Notes: generated from the sequence alone by a model not told the origin. 64,000 bases of DNA from Chryseobacterium pennipullorum (GCF_003384725.1 NZ_QNVV01000017.1:47071-111070); one strand, 5' to 3'. Counted from the stretch's first letter, positions 1 through 8,618 are shown. Numbers and translations: made by a program.

Positions 1-274
1 TCTGGAAGGTCCTTATAATTTTCTCATTCTGAACAATATCATGTATGGTTCCATTGGCACTGAATACCACATCCCCCTGGGGATTTGTGGTTTCAAAACG
101 GTAACCACCATGTTGCTTATTTTCAAATTTGGTCACTTTCGTTCCCATCCATTGTTCGAAAAGTTCTGCTTCGGTATATGCTTTGAAAAGGAGCTCTACA
201 GGAAGGTCAAATTCTCTGGTGATCAATATTTCCTGCTTGCCGTCTTCAGCGTGAATTTTTGTTTTAAGTTCCAT
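1..274 (-). CDS. SRPBCC (AHSA1-type START) domain protein, 3' end cut off
   Basis: The reverse strand reads from an ATG at 274 to the window edge, giving 91 codons of a longer protein. The visible part begins MELKTKIHAEDGKQEILITR and continues with REFDLPVELLFKAYTEAE and EQWMGTKVTKFE, the N-terminal beta strand and helix typical of the AHSA1 (Aha1-like, SRPBCC) fold, a small hydrophobic-ligand cavity domain of about 150 residues. Its start lies about 40 bp after the end of the ArsR-type regulator on the same strand, so the two are probably co-transcribed. ArsR plus SRPBCC is a common pairing in many bacteria and the ligand is usually unknown. The C-terminus and the true length cannot be seen. 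Confidence 0.85.
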   Translation of the reverse strand, partial: MELKTKIHAEDGKQEILITREFDLPVELLFKAYTEAELFEQWMGTKVTKFENKQHGGYRFETTNPQGDVVFSANGTIHDIVQNEKIIRTFQ

Positions 275-314
275 ATTTTGAGTTTGAGGGTTTTAGGGTT
301 ATAGTATTTGATAC

Positions 315-653
315 CTATGATCTTACATCTTTGTCGGCATTCTGATAGGCTTTCATTACGCTTTCCAGCCTATTGAATTTCTCATCCCACATTTTGCGGA
401 ACGGTTCGATAAAATCGGCTATTTCTTTCATTTTATTGGGATTTAGGTGATAGATTATCTCGCGGCCGTTTTGCTCAGATCTTAGCAGTTCGCATTCGGT
501 AAGAATCTGGAGATGCTTAGAAACGGTAGGCCTTGCCGTATCGAAATTGGAAGCAATAGCTCCCGCCGTCATCGACTGTGCCGCCACCAACATCAATATA
601 GATCGTCTTGTAGGATCTGCTATTGCCTGAAAAACATCTCTTCGTAAATTCAT
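315..653 (-). CDS. ArsR/SmtB-family winged-helix transcriptional regulator
   Basis: The 112-residue protein has the ArsR winged helix over nearly its whole length: FQAIADPTRRSILMLV at residues 8-23, the helix-turn-helix around FDTARPTVSKHLQIL (37-51), and the wing ELLRSEQNGREIIYHLNP (55-72). No CxC metal-binding motif is seen in the recognition region, so it is probably not a metal sensor of the classical type. It belongs to the subgroup found beside SRPBCC proteins. The promoter directly upstream carries two copies of a GTAG-N8-CTAC element around the -7 box, which suggests autoregulation. Confidence 0.93.
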   Translation of the reverse strand: MNLRRDVFQAIADPTRRSILMLVAAQSMTAGAIASNFDTARPTVSKHLQILTECELLRSEQNGREIIYHLNPNKMKEIADFIEPFRKMWDEKFNRLESVMKAYQNADKDVRS

Positions 654-656
654 TAT

Positions 657-702
657 GTAGTTATTTGACTACAAATATATGTGTAGTTATTTAGCTACGC
701 AA
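657..702 (-). promoter_or_regulatory. Promoter and duplicated operator of the ArsR gene
   Basis: On the reverse strand TTG (702-700), 20 bp, and TATATTTG (679-672) match the Bacteroidetes sigma factor consensus TTG-N~20-TAnnTTTG, 19 bp before the ArsR start codon. Two near-identical elements, GTAGTTATTTGACTAC (657-672) and GTAGTTATTTAGCTAC (683-698), each with GTAG/CTAC dyad ends, lie on either side of the -7 box with 26-bp spacing. They are likely the binding sites of the regulator itself. Confidence 0.75.
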
Positions 703-743
703 GTGTTTTTGTAATTTTTTAAAATTTTACAGAGATAATAGGA

Positions 744-1134
744 ATCTGCTTGATCTTGCTCAATCAGCGAGAGATTGTTTATTAAATACAAAGCTTTATG
801 ATCACAACTTACTTAGGAAGCCAGGGGAGAGCAAGTGATCTTGCCTGATGAAGGCTATGGATAAGATTTTCTCGCAGATTATGCGGATTGCGCAGATATA
901 GGAAATTAAAAGATCTGCTTGATTTTGCTCAATCAGCGAGAGATTGTTTATTAAACACAAAGCTTTATGATTACAACTTACTTAGGAAGCCAGGGGAGAG
1001 CAAGTGATCTTGCCTGATGAAGGCTATGGATAAGATTTTCTCGCAGATTATACGGATTGCGCAGATATAGGAAATTAAAAGATCTGCTTGATCTGCTCAA
1101 TCAGCGAGAGATTAAATACAAAGCTTTATGATTA
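744..1134. repeat. 169-bp tandem repeat, two full copies and one partial
   Basis: The unit starting ATCTGCTTGATCTTGCTCAA occurs at 744, 913 and 1082, exactly 169 bp apart. Copies 1 and 2 differ at only a few positions. Copy 3 is cut short after about 50 bp and carries a small deletion. No reading frame runs through it. The stretch 654-1156 otherwise holds only the ArsR promoter. The motif CTCGCAGAT...GCAGAT inside the unit recurs near 8401 and, inverted, near 9664, so the unit belongs to a dispersed intergenic family. Confidence 0.9.
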
Positions 1135-1156
1135 TATGCTTAGTCAGTGAGATTAT

Positions 1157-1924
1157 TTATTTTATAAAAACACCGATATATTTTCCACTATAATCTACCA
1201 CATAAGTCTTAATATTTATTTGGTCACAGAAATCCTGATAAGCAGAATTGTCACCAATATCATCACTAATAAAGACTGCACCGGGTTTCAATCTTTTATA
1301 AATTTCATGATAAGCCCACATTCTTCCGTGGTAACTTTTGTCGGAATCATAATGGAAAACATCAAAAGAAGGAATTTCTTTAAAAATCTTAGGCAAAGAT
1401 TCTCTGTCTGCAAAACGGAATAACTTCCAATATTTTTTAAGGTCTTCAGGAACTACATATCCTACGTACTGATCACCGTCCTGGGCAAGATAAGGCATGT
1501 CTGAGCTATAGAGGGTCCCATTTCTTTTTTGAAGTGAAAGCAATATTGCCAAAGAAGACCATCCATAAGCTACTCCTGTTTCAATAACGTTTTGTGCTTT
1601 GGTAAATTCACATGCATAATAAATAAGCTCCAGTGCTCCAGGCCCACCCATTGTGATTGGGCATTCTTTTTCTTTTGCATGGGCTGTTTCCAGGATGTCA
1701 GCATAGGTCTCCCGGAAATGGTCCGTATCTATAGAAAAAAGTCTGGAAACCGCTTCTTTTTGAGACACCGCAATTGATGCGGCCCAGGAATTTGTTTTTG
1801 CTTTACCTTTAAAAGGACTTTTTCTGCTTACCGTATTTTTAATAATTTTTCTGCCCAGTTCAGGATAGAGAGCGGGTCTTTTGAGATAAGCTACAAATGT
1901 TTTCAGAACTGTTGATATTTCCAT
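1157..1924 (-). CDS. Class I SAM-dependent methyltransferase (TylF/Methyltransf_24 type)
   Basis: The 255-residue protein has a Rossmann methyltransferase core. Motif I is VIETGVAYGWSSLAILLSL (113-131), followed by a strand ending in SSDMPYLAQDG and the acidic motif VFHYDSDKSYHGRMW. Late in the protein, AVFISDDIGDN forms the strand that in this family holds a metal- or substrate-contacting Asp. Residues 1-60 are basic and lack a signal peptide. The family methylates small hydroxylated molecules or sugars, but the substrate cannot be told. It stands alone between non-coding stretches. A TAGATTTG box (1954-1947, reverse strand) about 23 bp upstream of the start is a likely -7 element, so it is probably a single-gene unit. 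Confidence 0.85.
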   Translation of the reverse strand: MEISTVLKTFVAYLKRPALYPELGRKIIKNTVSRKSPFKGKAKTNSWAASIAVSQKEAVSRLFSIDTDHFRETYADILETAHAKEKECPITMGGPGALELIYYACEFTKAQNVIETGVAYGWSSLAILLSLQKRNGTLYSSDMPYLAQDGDQYVGYVVPEDLKKYWKLFRFADRESLPKIFKEIPSFDVFHYDSDKSYHGRMWAYHEIYKRLKPGAVFISDDIGDNSAYQDFCDQINIKTYVVDYSGKYIGVFIK

Positions 1925-2351
1925 TGATTGTATTAACGTTACAAGGCAAATCTATTTCTTTGAAGTCCACATTACATTAAGGGAATATTAATTTTGAAAA
2001 TACTGTGTGAAATCTTTAATATTAGGATTTAATAGTTAATTAATAACCTATATTTTTTGATTTTATTGTAAAATTTCAAGTGATGGAACATTTATTTTTT
2101 AGATGTATTGGCCAAAATAGAATAATATCTTCCTCACAAGCTTCCTGAAGTAGGAATTTCCTGCATATTTGCCCATTTATTCTAAGTTATTATCAATAAA
2201 ATGAAAGCGATAAAACACCCTGAAAAACCGTACTATTATTATTTCAGTAACTATGCTATCTGACTCAAAATAGAGGAGATTTATGGGCTAAAATACGTCT
2301 CGGTATATGTATCCGTTGAACCCATAATTATAGAAAAAATATTCTCCAAAT
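1925..2351. other. Non-coding stretch upstream of the methyltransferase
   Basis: These 427 bases hold the likely -7 box of the methyltransferase gene (TAGATTTG on the reverse strand, 1954-1947). Otherwise I see only AT-rich DNA with short unsupported reading frames, and no RNA gene or clear repeat. Confidence 0.5.
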
Positions 2352-2747
2352 CTACATGAAAAATACATTAAACTTGTGTCCATCGGGATCTGCGAACACA
2401 AAACCATAATAATTTTCTCCAAAACTTTCAGGTTCTGAAACAATCGTACCGCCGGCATTTTTTACCTCTTCAGACCATTCGTTTACCTGTTCTTTATTTT
2501 CTGCAGAAAGGGTAAAGATTATTTCGTTAGAACTTTGAGAATCTCCGAATGGTATGCTTTTCATATTCCTTTCAATGATATTTTTAAGAAAGAAATGTAT
2601 GACAAAATCTTTTTCGCCTACAAAAAAACTTACCAGTTCGTTGGAGCTGTGCGGATTGTTGGGCTTAAATCCCAGCTCTGTATAAAATTTCTGTGTACGT
2701 TCAAGGTCGGCTACCGCTAAGTTGGCCCAAATCATTTTTGGTTTCAT
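2352..2747 (-). CDS. VOC-family (glyoxalase/bleomycin resistance-like) protein
   Basis: The 131-residue protein has the two beta-alpha-beta-beta-beta modules of the VOC fold: WANLAVADLERTQKFYTELG at residues 8-27 and NAGGTIVSEPESFGENYYGF followed by FADPDGHKFNVFF at 98-130. The last motif is the usual end of the second module. The lack of a clear first-strand metal ligand (N or A where many enzymes have H) suggests a divergent or non-catalytic member close to the lactoylglutathione lyase-like proteins of Bacteroidetes. No operon partner is visible. The substrate is unknown. Confidence 0.88.
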   Translation of the reverse strand: MKPKMIWANLAVADLERTQKFYTELGFKPNNPHSSNELVSFFVGEKDFVIHFFLKNIIERNMKSIPFGDSQSSNEIIFTLSAENKEQVNEWSEEVKNAGGTIVSEPESFGENYYGFVFADPDGHKFNVFFM

Positions 2748-2918
2748 ATTATTTTATTTTTTGGTTAAGATAAAGGTAGCCGGTTTTGTCATCATAAAAA
2801 CTGTCATGTGGCAAGATTTTGCAGACAACAGATCATCGAGAAGTTTTCATAAAAAATTGGTGCGTTATTTTTTTGACGATGAATTGCTGTACGGACAATA
2901 TTTTTTCACAAATTGTTT

Positions 2919-3089
2919 TTCCAACTGTTTAAGAAAGATACAGATGTTTACGAAGAACTACACGGACTCATCGAGGAAAATAAAGTATAGAAGGTTCTGA
3001 ATAGATTTATGATTAAAGAAGAGTTCTTAGAAACCGTTAAAGAATATTTGCATGCAAAAGGTAAAGAATATGGGATTCTCAACGATTAG
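2919..3089 (+). pseudogene. Remnant of a small charged protein, broken by an in-frame stop
   Basis: In one frame, 2919-2987 reads FQLFKKDTDVYEELHGLIEE and onward to a TAG at 2988. The same frame then continues KVLNRFMIKEEFLETVKEYL and ends at 3089. Both halves have protein-like composition (amphipathic, E/K-rich) and abut exactly at the stop. The part from ATG 3009 could also stand as a 26-residue peptide. No start is found upstream because the frame closes at 2880. I do not recognise the family. This could be chance. Confidence 0.3.
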
Positions 3090-3293
3090 AACCCTTCTTG
3101 AAATGCTACAATACAAATCCTATAATTTATATTATGTTAAATAGTGTATTATTTTGATAAAAGGCTGATTTTAAAAACACATCAAATTCAATCAACATAT
3201 AGCGTCCGTCCTTATTTGTCGCTGGGTAATTCTTCTGTTCGTCCTATTAAAATTTATTTTAAATAAATCCCTTAACTGTTCGTTGTATCAAAA

Positions 3294-3320
3294 CAAAAAA
3301 ATCCCGCACTAAACGGGATT
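3294..3320 (-). terminator. Rho-independent terminator after the DUF2911 gene
   Basis: On the reverse strand a stem ATCCCG/CGGGAT with a 7-nt loop (3319-3301) is followed by seven T (3300-3294). It lies about 20 bp past the DUF2911 stop codon. Confidence 0.85.
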
Positions 3321-3340
3321 CTAATTTCTGATATTTAGAT

Positions 3341-3859
3341 TTACTTTATCTCTACAGGAACTGAGATTTTATCCCAATCCATTGTGAATCCATTACTGTT
3401 TATTTTGTACACTAAATTTTCCTGTGTGGCTGGTAAAGCTTTTGTTTTAACGTCAACACGTAGAGCATCTTTAGATTCTTCATATTTATAAGCACCCCAT
3501 TGTTTTGGTTCTTTGTTAAAAATCGCAGTCCAGGTTCCGCTTGCTTTAGGGATTAAGAAAAAGCTGTATTTACCTGCGGGCAATGGTTTCCCCTGAACAG
3601 TAATATTTTTATCCGTTTCAAAAGTAGTTGCTTCATTGGCACCTGCCCGCCAAACTTTATCATAAGCTTCTAAACCACCCCAGATGGTACGTCCTTTAAC
3701 AGATGGGCTGCTATAGGCAATTGTAATGGTTGCATCTTTAATTTTTCCTGTAGCAGTAGCCGGAGGACTCGCAGGTTTTTTAGCCTCTTGTGCAAAGGCA
3801 TTCACTGAAATCATCATTGCAGCCATAACTACAGTAACAGATTTAATCATTGTTTTCAT
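3341..3859 (-). CDS. Secreted DUF2911 protein
   Basis: The 172-residue protein starts with a signal peptide (MIKSVTVVMAAMMISVNAFA, cleavage near residue 23-24). The mature part carries the DUF2911 signature of Bacteroidetes: IAYSSPSVKGRTIWGGL at about 48-64, VWRAGANEATTFETDKNI, and GKPLPAGKYSFFLIP. The family is predicted to be a periplasmic or outer-membrane-associated beta-rich protein of unknown function. It sits 38 bp after the SSS transporter gene on the same strand and is followed by a strong terminator, so it is probably the last gene of the PIG-L / small peptide / SSS unit. Confidence 0.92.
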   Translation of the reverse strand: MKTMIKSVTVVMAAMMISVNAFAQEAKKPASPPATATGKIKDATITIAYSSPSVKGRTIWGGLEAYDKVWRAGANEATTFETDKNITVQGKPLPAGKYSFFLIPKASGTWTAIFNKEPKQWGAYKYEESKDALRVDVKTKALPATQENLVYKINSNGFTMDWDKISVPVEIK

Positions 3860-3897
3860 AATATTTTTGTTTATTTGATTGTTTTTTGTTTATTCGT

Positions 3898-5589
3898 TTA
3901 CGAATTTACTGCTTTTGGCTTATAAAACAATAAGCCGATCGCAGAAAATAGAATGACCGCAGCAGCCCCGATCACGTTAAGCCATAGAAAAGAAATGATA
4001 TCGAGCTGATAAACGGCAATAACCGTAATTTCTGATAAAATAGCAGCAATAAATACATTCTTGCCATCGATCTTTTTATAGTAAAATGCAACAAGAAAAA
4101 TCCCCAATATTGGACCGTAGAAAAGAGAACCCAATACATTAACCGCTTCAATTAGGGAACCCATTTGAGTGGCAAACATGGCTACACCGATTGAGAAAAT
4201 ACCCCAGGCTAAAGTATGCAGCCGGCTGTACTTCAATTCGGTTTTCTCATCAGGAGTTTCTTTACTGAATATCAAGTGAACATCTTTTAATGAGCAGGCG
4301 GCAAGGGAATTCAGCGCTGCAGAAATTGAACCCCAGCTGGCCAGAAAAATGACGGCAAATAGTAATCCGATCATCCCCACAGGCAACGTATTTTTCACGA
4401 AATACAGGAAAATGTAATTGGTATCTGTTTTCTCGGCATTATAGTTTGACTGATTGATTGCCTCCTCTACCCTTCCATGAAGTGCTTTAACTTCGGTTTG
4501 TGTATTTTTAAAATCCTGAATTGTTTTATCAAGTTTGGGAGAATGAGTATTTTTTAATTTTAAAATTTCTTTTGATTCTGCGTTAAATTTGAGCTGTAAA
4601 TCCTGATGCTCTTTTTCAAAAACCGCGGCCTGTGCAGGTTGCGCTTCCTTTAAAGATTGATAAGATCGTTCGTTAAAGTAAATCGGAGCCGGTTTTAGGG
4701 AAAAGAAAGCGAAAAGCAAAGCACCGATCAGGAGAATAGCAAACTGCATCGGAATTTTAACCAATCCGTTCAGCAGCAACCCCATTTTTGCATTGGTATT
4801 GTCTTTCGCTGTAATATACCTCCCGACCTGACTCTGGTCTGTACCGAAATAAGAAAGGGCCAGAAAAAAACCGCCAATCAGCCCGCTCCAGATATTGTAT
4901 TTATCTTTCCAGTCGAATTCTGTGGTGATGACATTAAGTTTTCCGGATTTACCTGCCAGATAAAGAGCATCGTTAAAACCAATTCCATTTGGCATATTCT
5001 GAATAAGCAGATACCCTGCAAAAGCCATTGTTCCCAGAATAATGAGAAACTGTAGTTTTTGGGTGTGAGCGATTGCTTTTGCACCGCCAACATAAGTATA
5101 AATCAACAGAATGCCCCCTGTCAAAACATTAGTTAGATAAATATTCCAGTTTAAAACGCTTGATAAGATGATACTCGGAGCGTAAATGCTGATTCCTGTC
5201 GATAAGCCCCTGGAAAAAAGAAAAAGCAGTGAAGTGAGCACCCTTGTTTTTTTATCAAAACGGTTTTCTAAATATTCATAGGCGGTATACACATTTAAGC
5301 GCTGAAAAATCGGGATGAAAGTGATACAGATCACAATCATCGCCAAAGGCAAACCAAAGTAATACTGAACGAAACGCATTCCGTCTGTATAAGCCTGACC
5401 CGGTGCTGAAAGAAATGTAATGGCACTTGCCTGCGTAGCCATAATCCCGATAAGTACGATATACCAGGGCATTTTGTTATCTGCTTTCAGGTAGGATGCG
5501 TTGCTTTTTTGACCACGACCGATGAATACGCCGTAAACAACCACTGCAACAAGGGTAACAATTAAAACGGTCCAATCTATAGTACTCAT
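3898..5589 (-). CDS. Sodium:solute symporter (SSS family)
   Basis: The 563-residue inner-membrane protein has the SSS layout: an N-terminal helix (WTVLIVTLVAVVVYGVFIG), then the sodium-site region GIMATQASAITFLSAPGQAY (48-67), then repeated helices of the LeuT fold. A hydrophilic, probably coiled-coil insertion of about 100 residues, rich in K, E and Q, lies between helices at roughly residues 300-390. It is common in the Bacteroidetes branch of this family. The substrate is likely a sugar, sialic acid-like or carboxylate compound, but this is not visible. Its ATG overlaps the stop of the 34-residue peptide gene (ATGA), which shows translational coupling. The PIG-L deacetylase upstream suggests uptake or processing of N-acetylated sugars. 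Confidence 0.93.
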   Translation of the reverse strand: MSTIDWTVLIVTLVAVVVYGVFIGRGQKSNASYLKADNKMPWYIVLIGIMATQASAITFLSAPGQAYTDGMRFVQYYFGLPLAMIVICITFIPIFQRLNVYTAYEYLENRFDKKTRVLTSLLFLFSRGLSTGISIYAPSIILSSVLNWNIYLTNVLTGGILLIYTYVGGAKAIAHTQKLQFLIILGTMAFAGYLLIQNMPNGIGFNDALYLAGKSGKLNVITTEFDWKDKYNIWSGLIGGFFLALSYFGTDQSQVGRYITAKDNTNAKMGLLLNGLVKIPMQFAILLIGALLFAFFSLKPAPIYFNERSYQSLKEAQPAQAAVFEKEHQDLQLKFNAESKEILKLKNTHSPKLDKTIQDFKNTQTEVKALHGRVEEAINQSNYNAEKTDTNYIFLYFVKNTLPVGMIGLLFAVIFLASWGSISAALNSLAACSLKDVHLIFSKETPDEKTELKYSRLHTLAWGIFSIGVAMFATQMGSLIEAVNVLGSLFYGPILGIFLVAFYYKKIDGKNVFIAAILSEITVIAVYQLDIISFLWLNVIGAAAVILFSAIGLLFYKPKAVNS

Positions 5590-5690
5590 GCCCAGAATTT
5601 AGTAAACCAATAATAAAATACGATCTGACCTACTAATGCAATGGCTAATAGCAGGTACCAGATATTCCAGTTTTTAAGTTTCTTACTCAT
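5586..5690 (-). CDS. 34-residue single-pass membrane peptide between PIG-L and SSS genes
   Basis: An ATG at 5690 inside the last codons of the PIG-L gene opens a 34-codon frame that ends in the TGA overlapping the start of the SSS gene. The product is MSKKLKNWNIWYLLLAIALV followed by GQIVFYYWFTKFWA: a basic N-terminus, one transmembrane segment and aromatic residues at the far membrane edge. Overlap with the gene on each side (8 bp and 4 bp) is strong evidence for real, coupled translation. It may be a small subunit or partner of the SSS transporter, much as small auxiliary peptides accompany other symporters. This role is inference. Confidence 0.8.
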   Translation of the reverse strand: MSKKLKNWNIWYLLLAIALVGQIVFYYWFTKFWA

Positions 5691-8184
5691 CAGTTTTTTG
5701 TGCAGATAAAAAGTTTAAAAATAAACGTGCCGCCCCAACATTTCCTGCAGGCAGCTGTCTGAAAAATGCCAATGGGGTATACATAAAATTACCCTTCCCG
5801 TATTGGGCATATAAAGTTGATCCCTGCAGCGGTTCTTCACCTGTATCGTGCATTTCAAAAAGCGGTTCATACGCGGCATCCCATTGAGCAGGGAAATAAG
5901 CGCCACGCTCCTGTACCCAGCCTTTAAAATCATCTACAGTAATTTTATTCGGAAAGTTCAGTACTTTATGATTTGGATTTAAAAACTTAACTGCAGCATT
6001 TTCTTCGGTGACCCGCTTGTTGGCAATGCTGAAATTATACATTCCCAATTGGTCAACGGTTGTATCCTGGTTGGTATTATACTGCATCACCAAATTCCCG
6101 CCAGACTTTACATAAGACCATAAAAAAGGCATCCAGCGGCCTAGCTTTTTCTCTGTGTTATTGGCACGAACACCCAATACAATGGCGTCATATTGCGATA
6201 ACTTGTTTTGGCTACCCGATTCATTTACATTGCCGTAAAAATCTTCGTCCTTCAATACCTCTACCTGAATACCTGCAATGCGCAGGAACTCGGGAATGAA
6301 ATCACCCGCACCTTCTATATACCCAACTTTTTTAACCCTCGCCTGGATATCTCCTTTCATTACGGTTACCGTTGCAGGTGCAAAATATTGCAAGGTGGGC
6401 AAATGCGGATACTGAATTAATACTTGTTTTTTATTGTAAGTAACGCCATCTGCAACAACATTCGCTTCCAATGGCAAACGGGATGATTTTATGGTGGCAA
6501 GTTTAGTTTTTGGAATCACGTAATTAACCGTAAAATCTTTCCCATTGATCGAATTGATATCAGTCCCGCCTAACCTTTCTCCATTATACATCAGGTTTAA
6601 CCTCCCGTTGCGGTATGGTTTGTTAGCATTCACCTTAACATGTAAGCTCAGATGTACATCTTCATTTTCTTTAACCATATAGAGAGGCTGTGCAAATTTC
6701 AGTTCCAATGCAGGAACAATGCGCAAGGCTTCTACGACATCACCACGCACCGGGTCTAATTTCTTGAAAGATAAAGGAAGCTGAACCTCAAAATTTTCTG
6801 AGCCGATTTTTAAGCCAAGTAAAACATTCAGGGGGGATTCTGCTTCCGGTAAACCGATTAAAGTATCATTGGGAACAGAGAAAATTGCCAGGTTCGTGGC
6901 TGGTTTTGCCAGCCAGTAAGGTTCTGTGAGTCCTGCATCAGCAGGAATATGAATTTTATGCTCTATGGTAATTAAAGAATCTTTTGATAACTTTTTGTTT
7001 AAACTTTCTGACTGATCCAGCCATTTTACATGTTCTAAAACAACAGGGTTTTCAGCTCTTGAAATCAAATTTAGCCTGAAATTGTAATGATCCCCGGCAA
7101 CAGCTTCAGCCTGGTTGGTAACCACCTCGCCCATAAATCCGGCACAGCTTAAGATGATATGATCAAGAGATTTAAGTTTATCCCTTTTTAGGTTTCCGTC
7201 TTTTAGTGCGATGATCTTTCTTCGCAAAGCAAGTAAAGCAGGTAAGCTATGGTCCGGATTATTGAAATTGAAAGCAGAAATAATTGTATCCAGGGATTGA
7301 TCAATATCAGCGTTTCCTTGTGAAGTCCAGGTTTTAACCACTCCATCAAAAAGTGTTGTTTTTGCAGGTTCACCGATCACATGGGAAAAATATTCAGTTC
7401 TGATCCCGGCTACAGACTGTGTTCCTGCGCCCTGGCTTTTATGTAAACTTCTGCTTAACCCTGCCAGCTCACCATAGCCCATTCCCAGTTGCGCATCATA
7501 TTGCCCAACGGTAACTTTGAGTTGATTTTCAGCTGTCGTATTGACCGAACCAAAGCGGAAAGTATTCCACAATACGCGTTTTGGCTGCCATACATTAACA
7601 TATTTTAGTTGATCTGGAAAAGCTGTTTTATCACCTGCCAGCTTAAAAGCTTTTTCTGCAACCACAGCTGAAGCGGCATGTTGTCCATGGCCTGCAGCAG
7701 CAGTTGGAGGAAAACGACAAATGATCACATCAGGACGGAATTTGCGGATGACCCAAACCGCATCAGCGATAATGCTTTCTTCATCCCATTGTTTAAAAGT
7801 ATCGGTCGTATTTTTAGAGAACCCGAAATCAATTGCCCGGGTAAAAAACTGTTGGGCGCCGTCTAACTTTCTTGCCTCTAAAAGCTCATGCGTTCTGATT
7901 AAACCCAATGCAGCACCTTGCTCTGTGCCTAATAAATTCTGACCGCCATCGCCTCTGGTTAAAGACAAATAGCCTGTTTCTACATTCTGGTCGTTGATGA
8001 GCCACGAAAGCAATCCCGTATTTTCATCATCGGGATGAGCGGCAAGGTATAAAACTTTAGGCAGCTGCTTAAGTGTTTTGAGTTCGCGATAAATTTCAGA
8101 TGACTTGGAAGGCCGAACCTGCTGGGCCGAACAAAAACCTGTATAAAAGCTAAGGGTAAATACAGTAATTACTTTTTTAAACAT
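5683..8184 (-). CDS. PIG-L family deacetylase with C-terminal amidotransferase-like domain
   Basis: The 833-residue protein has a signal peptide (residues 1-20, ending FCSA). The PIG-L (LmbE-like) zinc deacetylase domain follows, with the metal motif AAHPDDE (48-54), GDGGQNLLG, and AAAGHGQHAAS carrying the third His. PIG-L enzymes remove acetyl groups from N-acetylglucosamine-type sugars. A long beta-rich middle region (about 330-600) is followed by a GATase1-like Rossmann segment (GYIEGAGDFIPEFLRIAG, then YDAIVLGVRANN and GGNLVMQYNTN), as in other large Bacteroidetes PIG-L proteins. It is likely periplasmic. It overlaps the membrane peptide gene and precedes the SSS transporter, suggesting release and uptake of a sugar product. 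Confidence 0.92.
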   Translation of the reverse strand: MFKKVITVFTLSFYTGFCSAQQVRPSKSSEIYRELKTLKQLPKVLYLAAHPDDENTGLLSWLINDQNVETGYLSLTRGDGGQNLLGTEQGAALGLIRTHELLEARKLDGAQQFFTRAIDFGFSKNTTDTFKQWDEESIIADAVWVIRKFRPDVIICRFPPTAAAGHGQHAASAVVAEKAFKLAGDKTAFPDQLKYVNVWQPKRVLWNTFRFGSVNTTAENQLKVTVGQYDAQLGMGYGELAGLSRSLHKSQGAGTQSVAGIRTEYFSHVIGEPAKTTLFDGVVKTWTSQGNADIDQSLDTIISAFNFNNPDHSLPALLALRRKIIALKDGNLKRDKLKSLDHIILSCAGFMGEVVTNQAEAVAGDHYNFRLNLISRAENPVVLEHVKWLDQSESLNKKLSKDSLITIEHKIHIPADAGLTEPYWLAKPATNLAIFSVPNDTLIGLPEAESPLNVLLGLKIGSENFEVQLPLSFKKLDPVRGDVVEALRIVPALELKFAQPLYMVKENEDVHLSLHVKVNANKPYRNGRLNLMYNGERLGGTDINSINGKDFTVNYVIPKTKLATIKSSRLPLEANVVADGVTYNKKQVLIQYPHLPTLQYFAPATVTVMKGDIQARVKKVGYIEGAGDFIPEFLRIAGIQVEVLKDEDFYGNVNESGSQNKLSQYDAIVLGVRANNTEKKLGRWMPFLWSYVKSGGNLVMQYNTNQDTTVDQLGMYNFSIANKRVTEENAAVKFLNPNHKVLNFPNKITVDDFKGWVQERGAYFPAQWDAAYEPLFEMHDTGEEPLQGSTLYAQYGKGNFMYTPLAFFRQLPAGNVGAARLFLNFLSAQKTDE

Positions 8185-8618
8185 TAGAATTTGCTTTGCA
8201 GGGCAAATATAAGTAAATCATCTTTCTTTCAACTGAAAAAGAATTAAACTGTTAATTTCACAAAAAAGCTGTTTAATTTTCTATTAAAATATAAAAGAGA
8301 TACAAAACATAAAAGAGATAAAAGCTTTTTGAATACTTAAGTTATTTACTTTCTATATTTTGTGTATAAGAAATCTTAAAAATCTAGCATTTCTATCATT
8401 CTCGCAGATGCTGCAGATTGAGCAGATTTTTTTTTCCATAAGAATTGTGGGATCTTTTGGAAATTATCCGATCAAACCTTATAGGTTTTAAAATGTATGC
8501 AATTAAAAACCTATAAGGTTTAGCCCCTTTATAAAAAATGAATTCCCTACTTTTTTCCTCTGCCATATCTCTCTTTTAACATAGTCAGCCTGACTAAAAT
8601 TCTTGTTACCAGATTTTT
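8185..8618. other. Intergenic stretch with dispersed repeat, no gene
   Basis: Apart from the 104-bp repeat at 8436-8539, this AT-rich stretch shows only a CTCGCAGATGCTGCAGATTG motif (8401-8420) that recalls part of the 169-bp repeat near 744-1134. I see no gene. Confidence 0.5.
8436..8539. repeat. Dispersed hairpin repeat, copy 1
   Basis: This 104-bp stretch reappears at 9545-9648. Its core is a perfect 16-bp inverted repeat, AAACCTTATAGGTTTT and AAAACCTATAAGGTTT, spanning 8474-8521 with a short loop. The flanks (CCATAAGAATT...GATCTTTT and TTTATAAAAAAT) are also shared. It looks like a REP/MITE-like element rather than a terminator, because no T-run follows the stem. Confidence 0.85.

Larger units (their letters stand above)
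2748..3340. other. Mostly non-coding stretch with a decayed small gene and a terminator
   Basis: This 593-bp gap holds the gene remnant at 2919-3089 and the terminator at 3294-3320, described separately. The rest shows no convincing gene, RNA or repeat. Confidence 0.5.

Noticed and set aside
2201..2263. 20-codon frame starting MKAIKHPEKPYYYYFSNYAI
   Set aside because: It is very short, isolated in AT-rich DNA, with no promoter or partner, and is probably chance.
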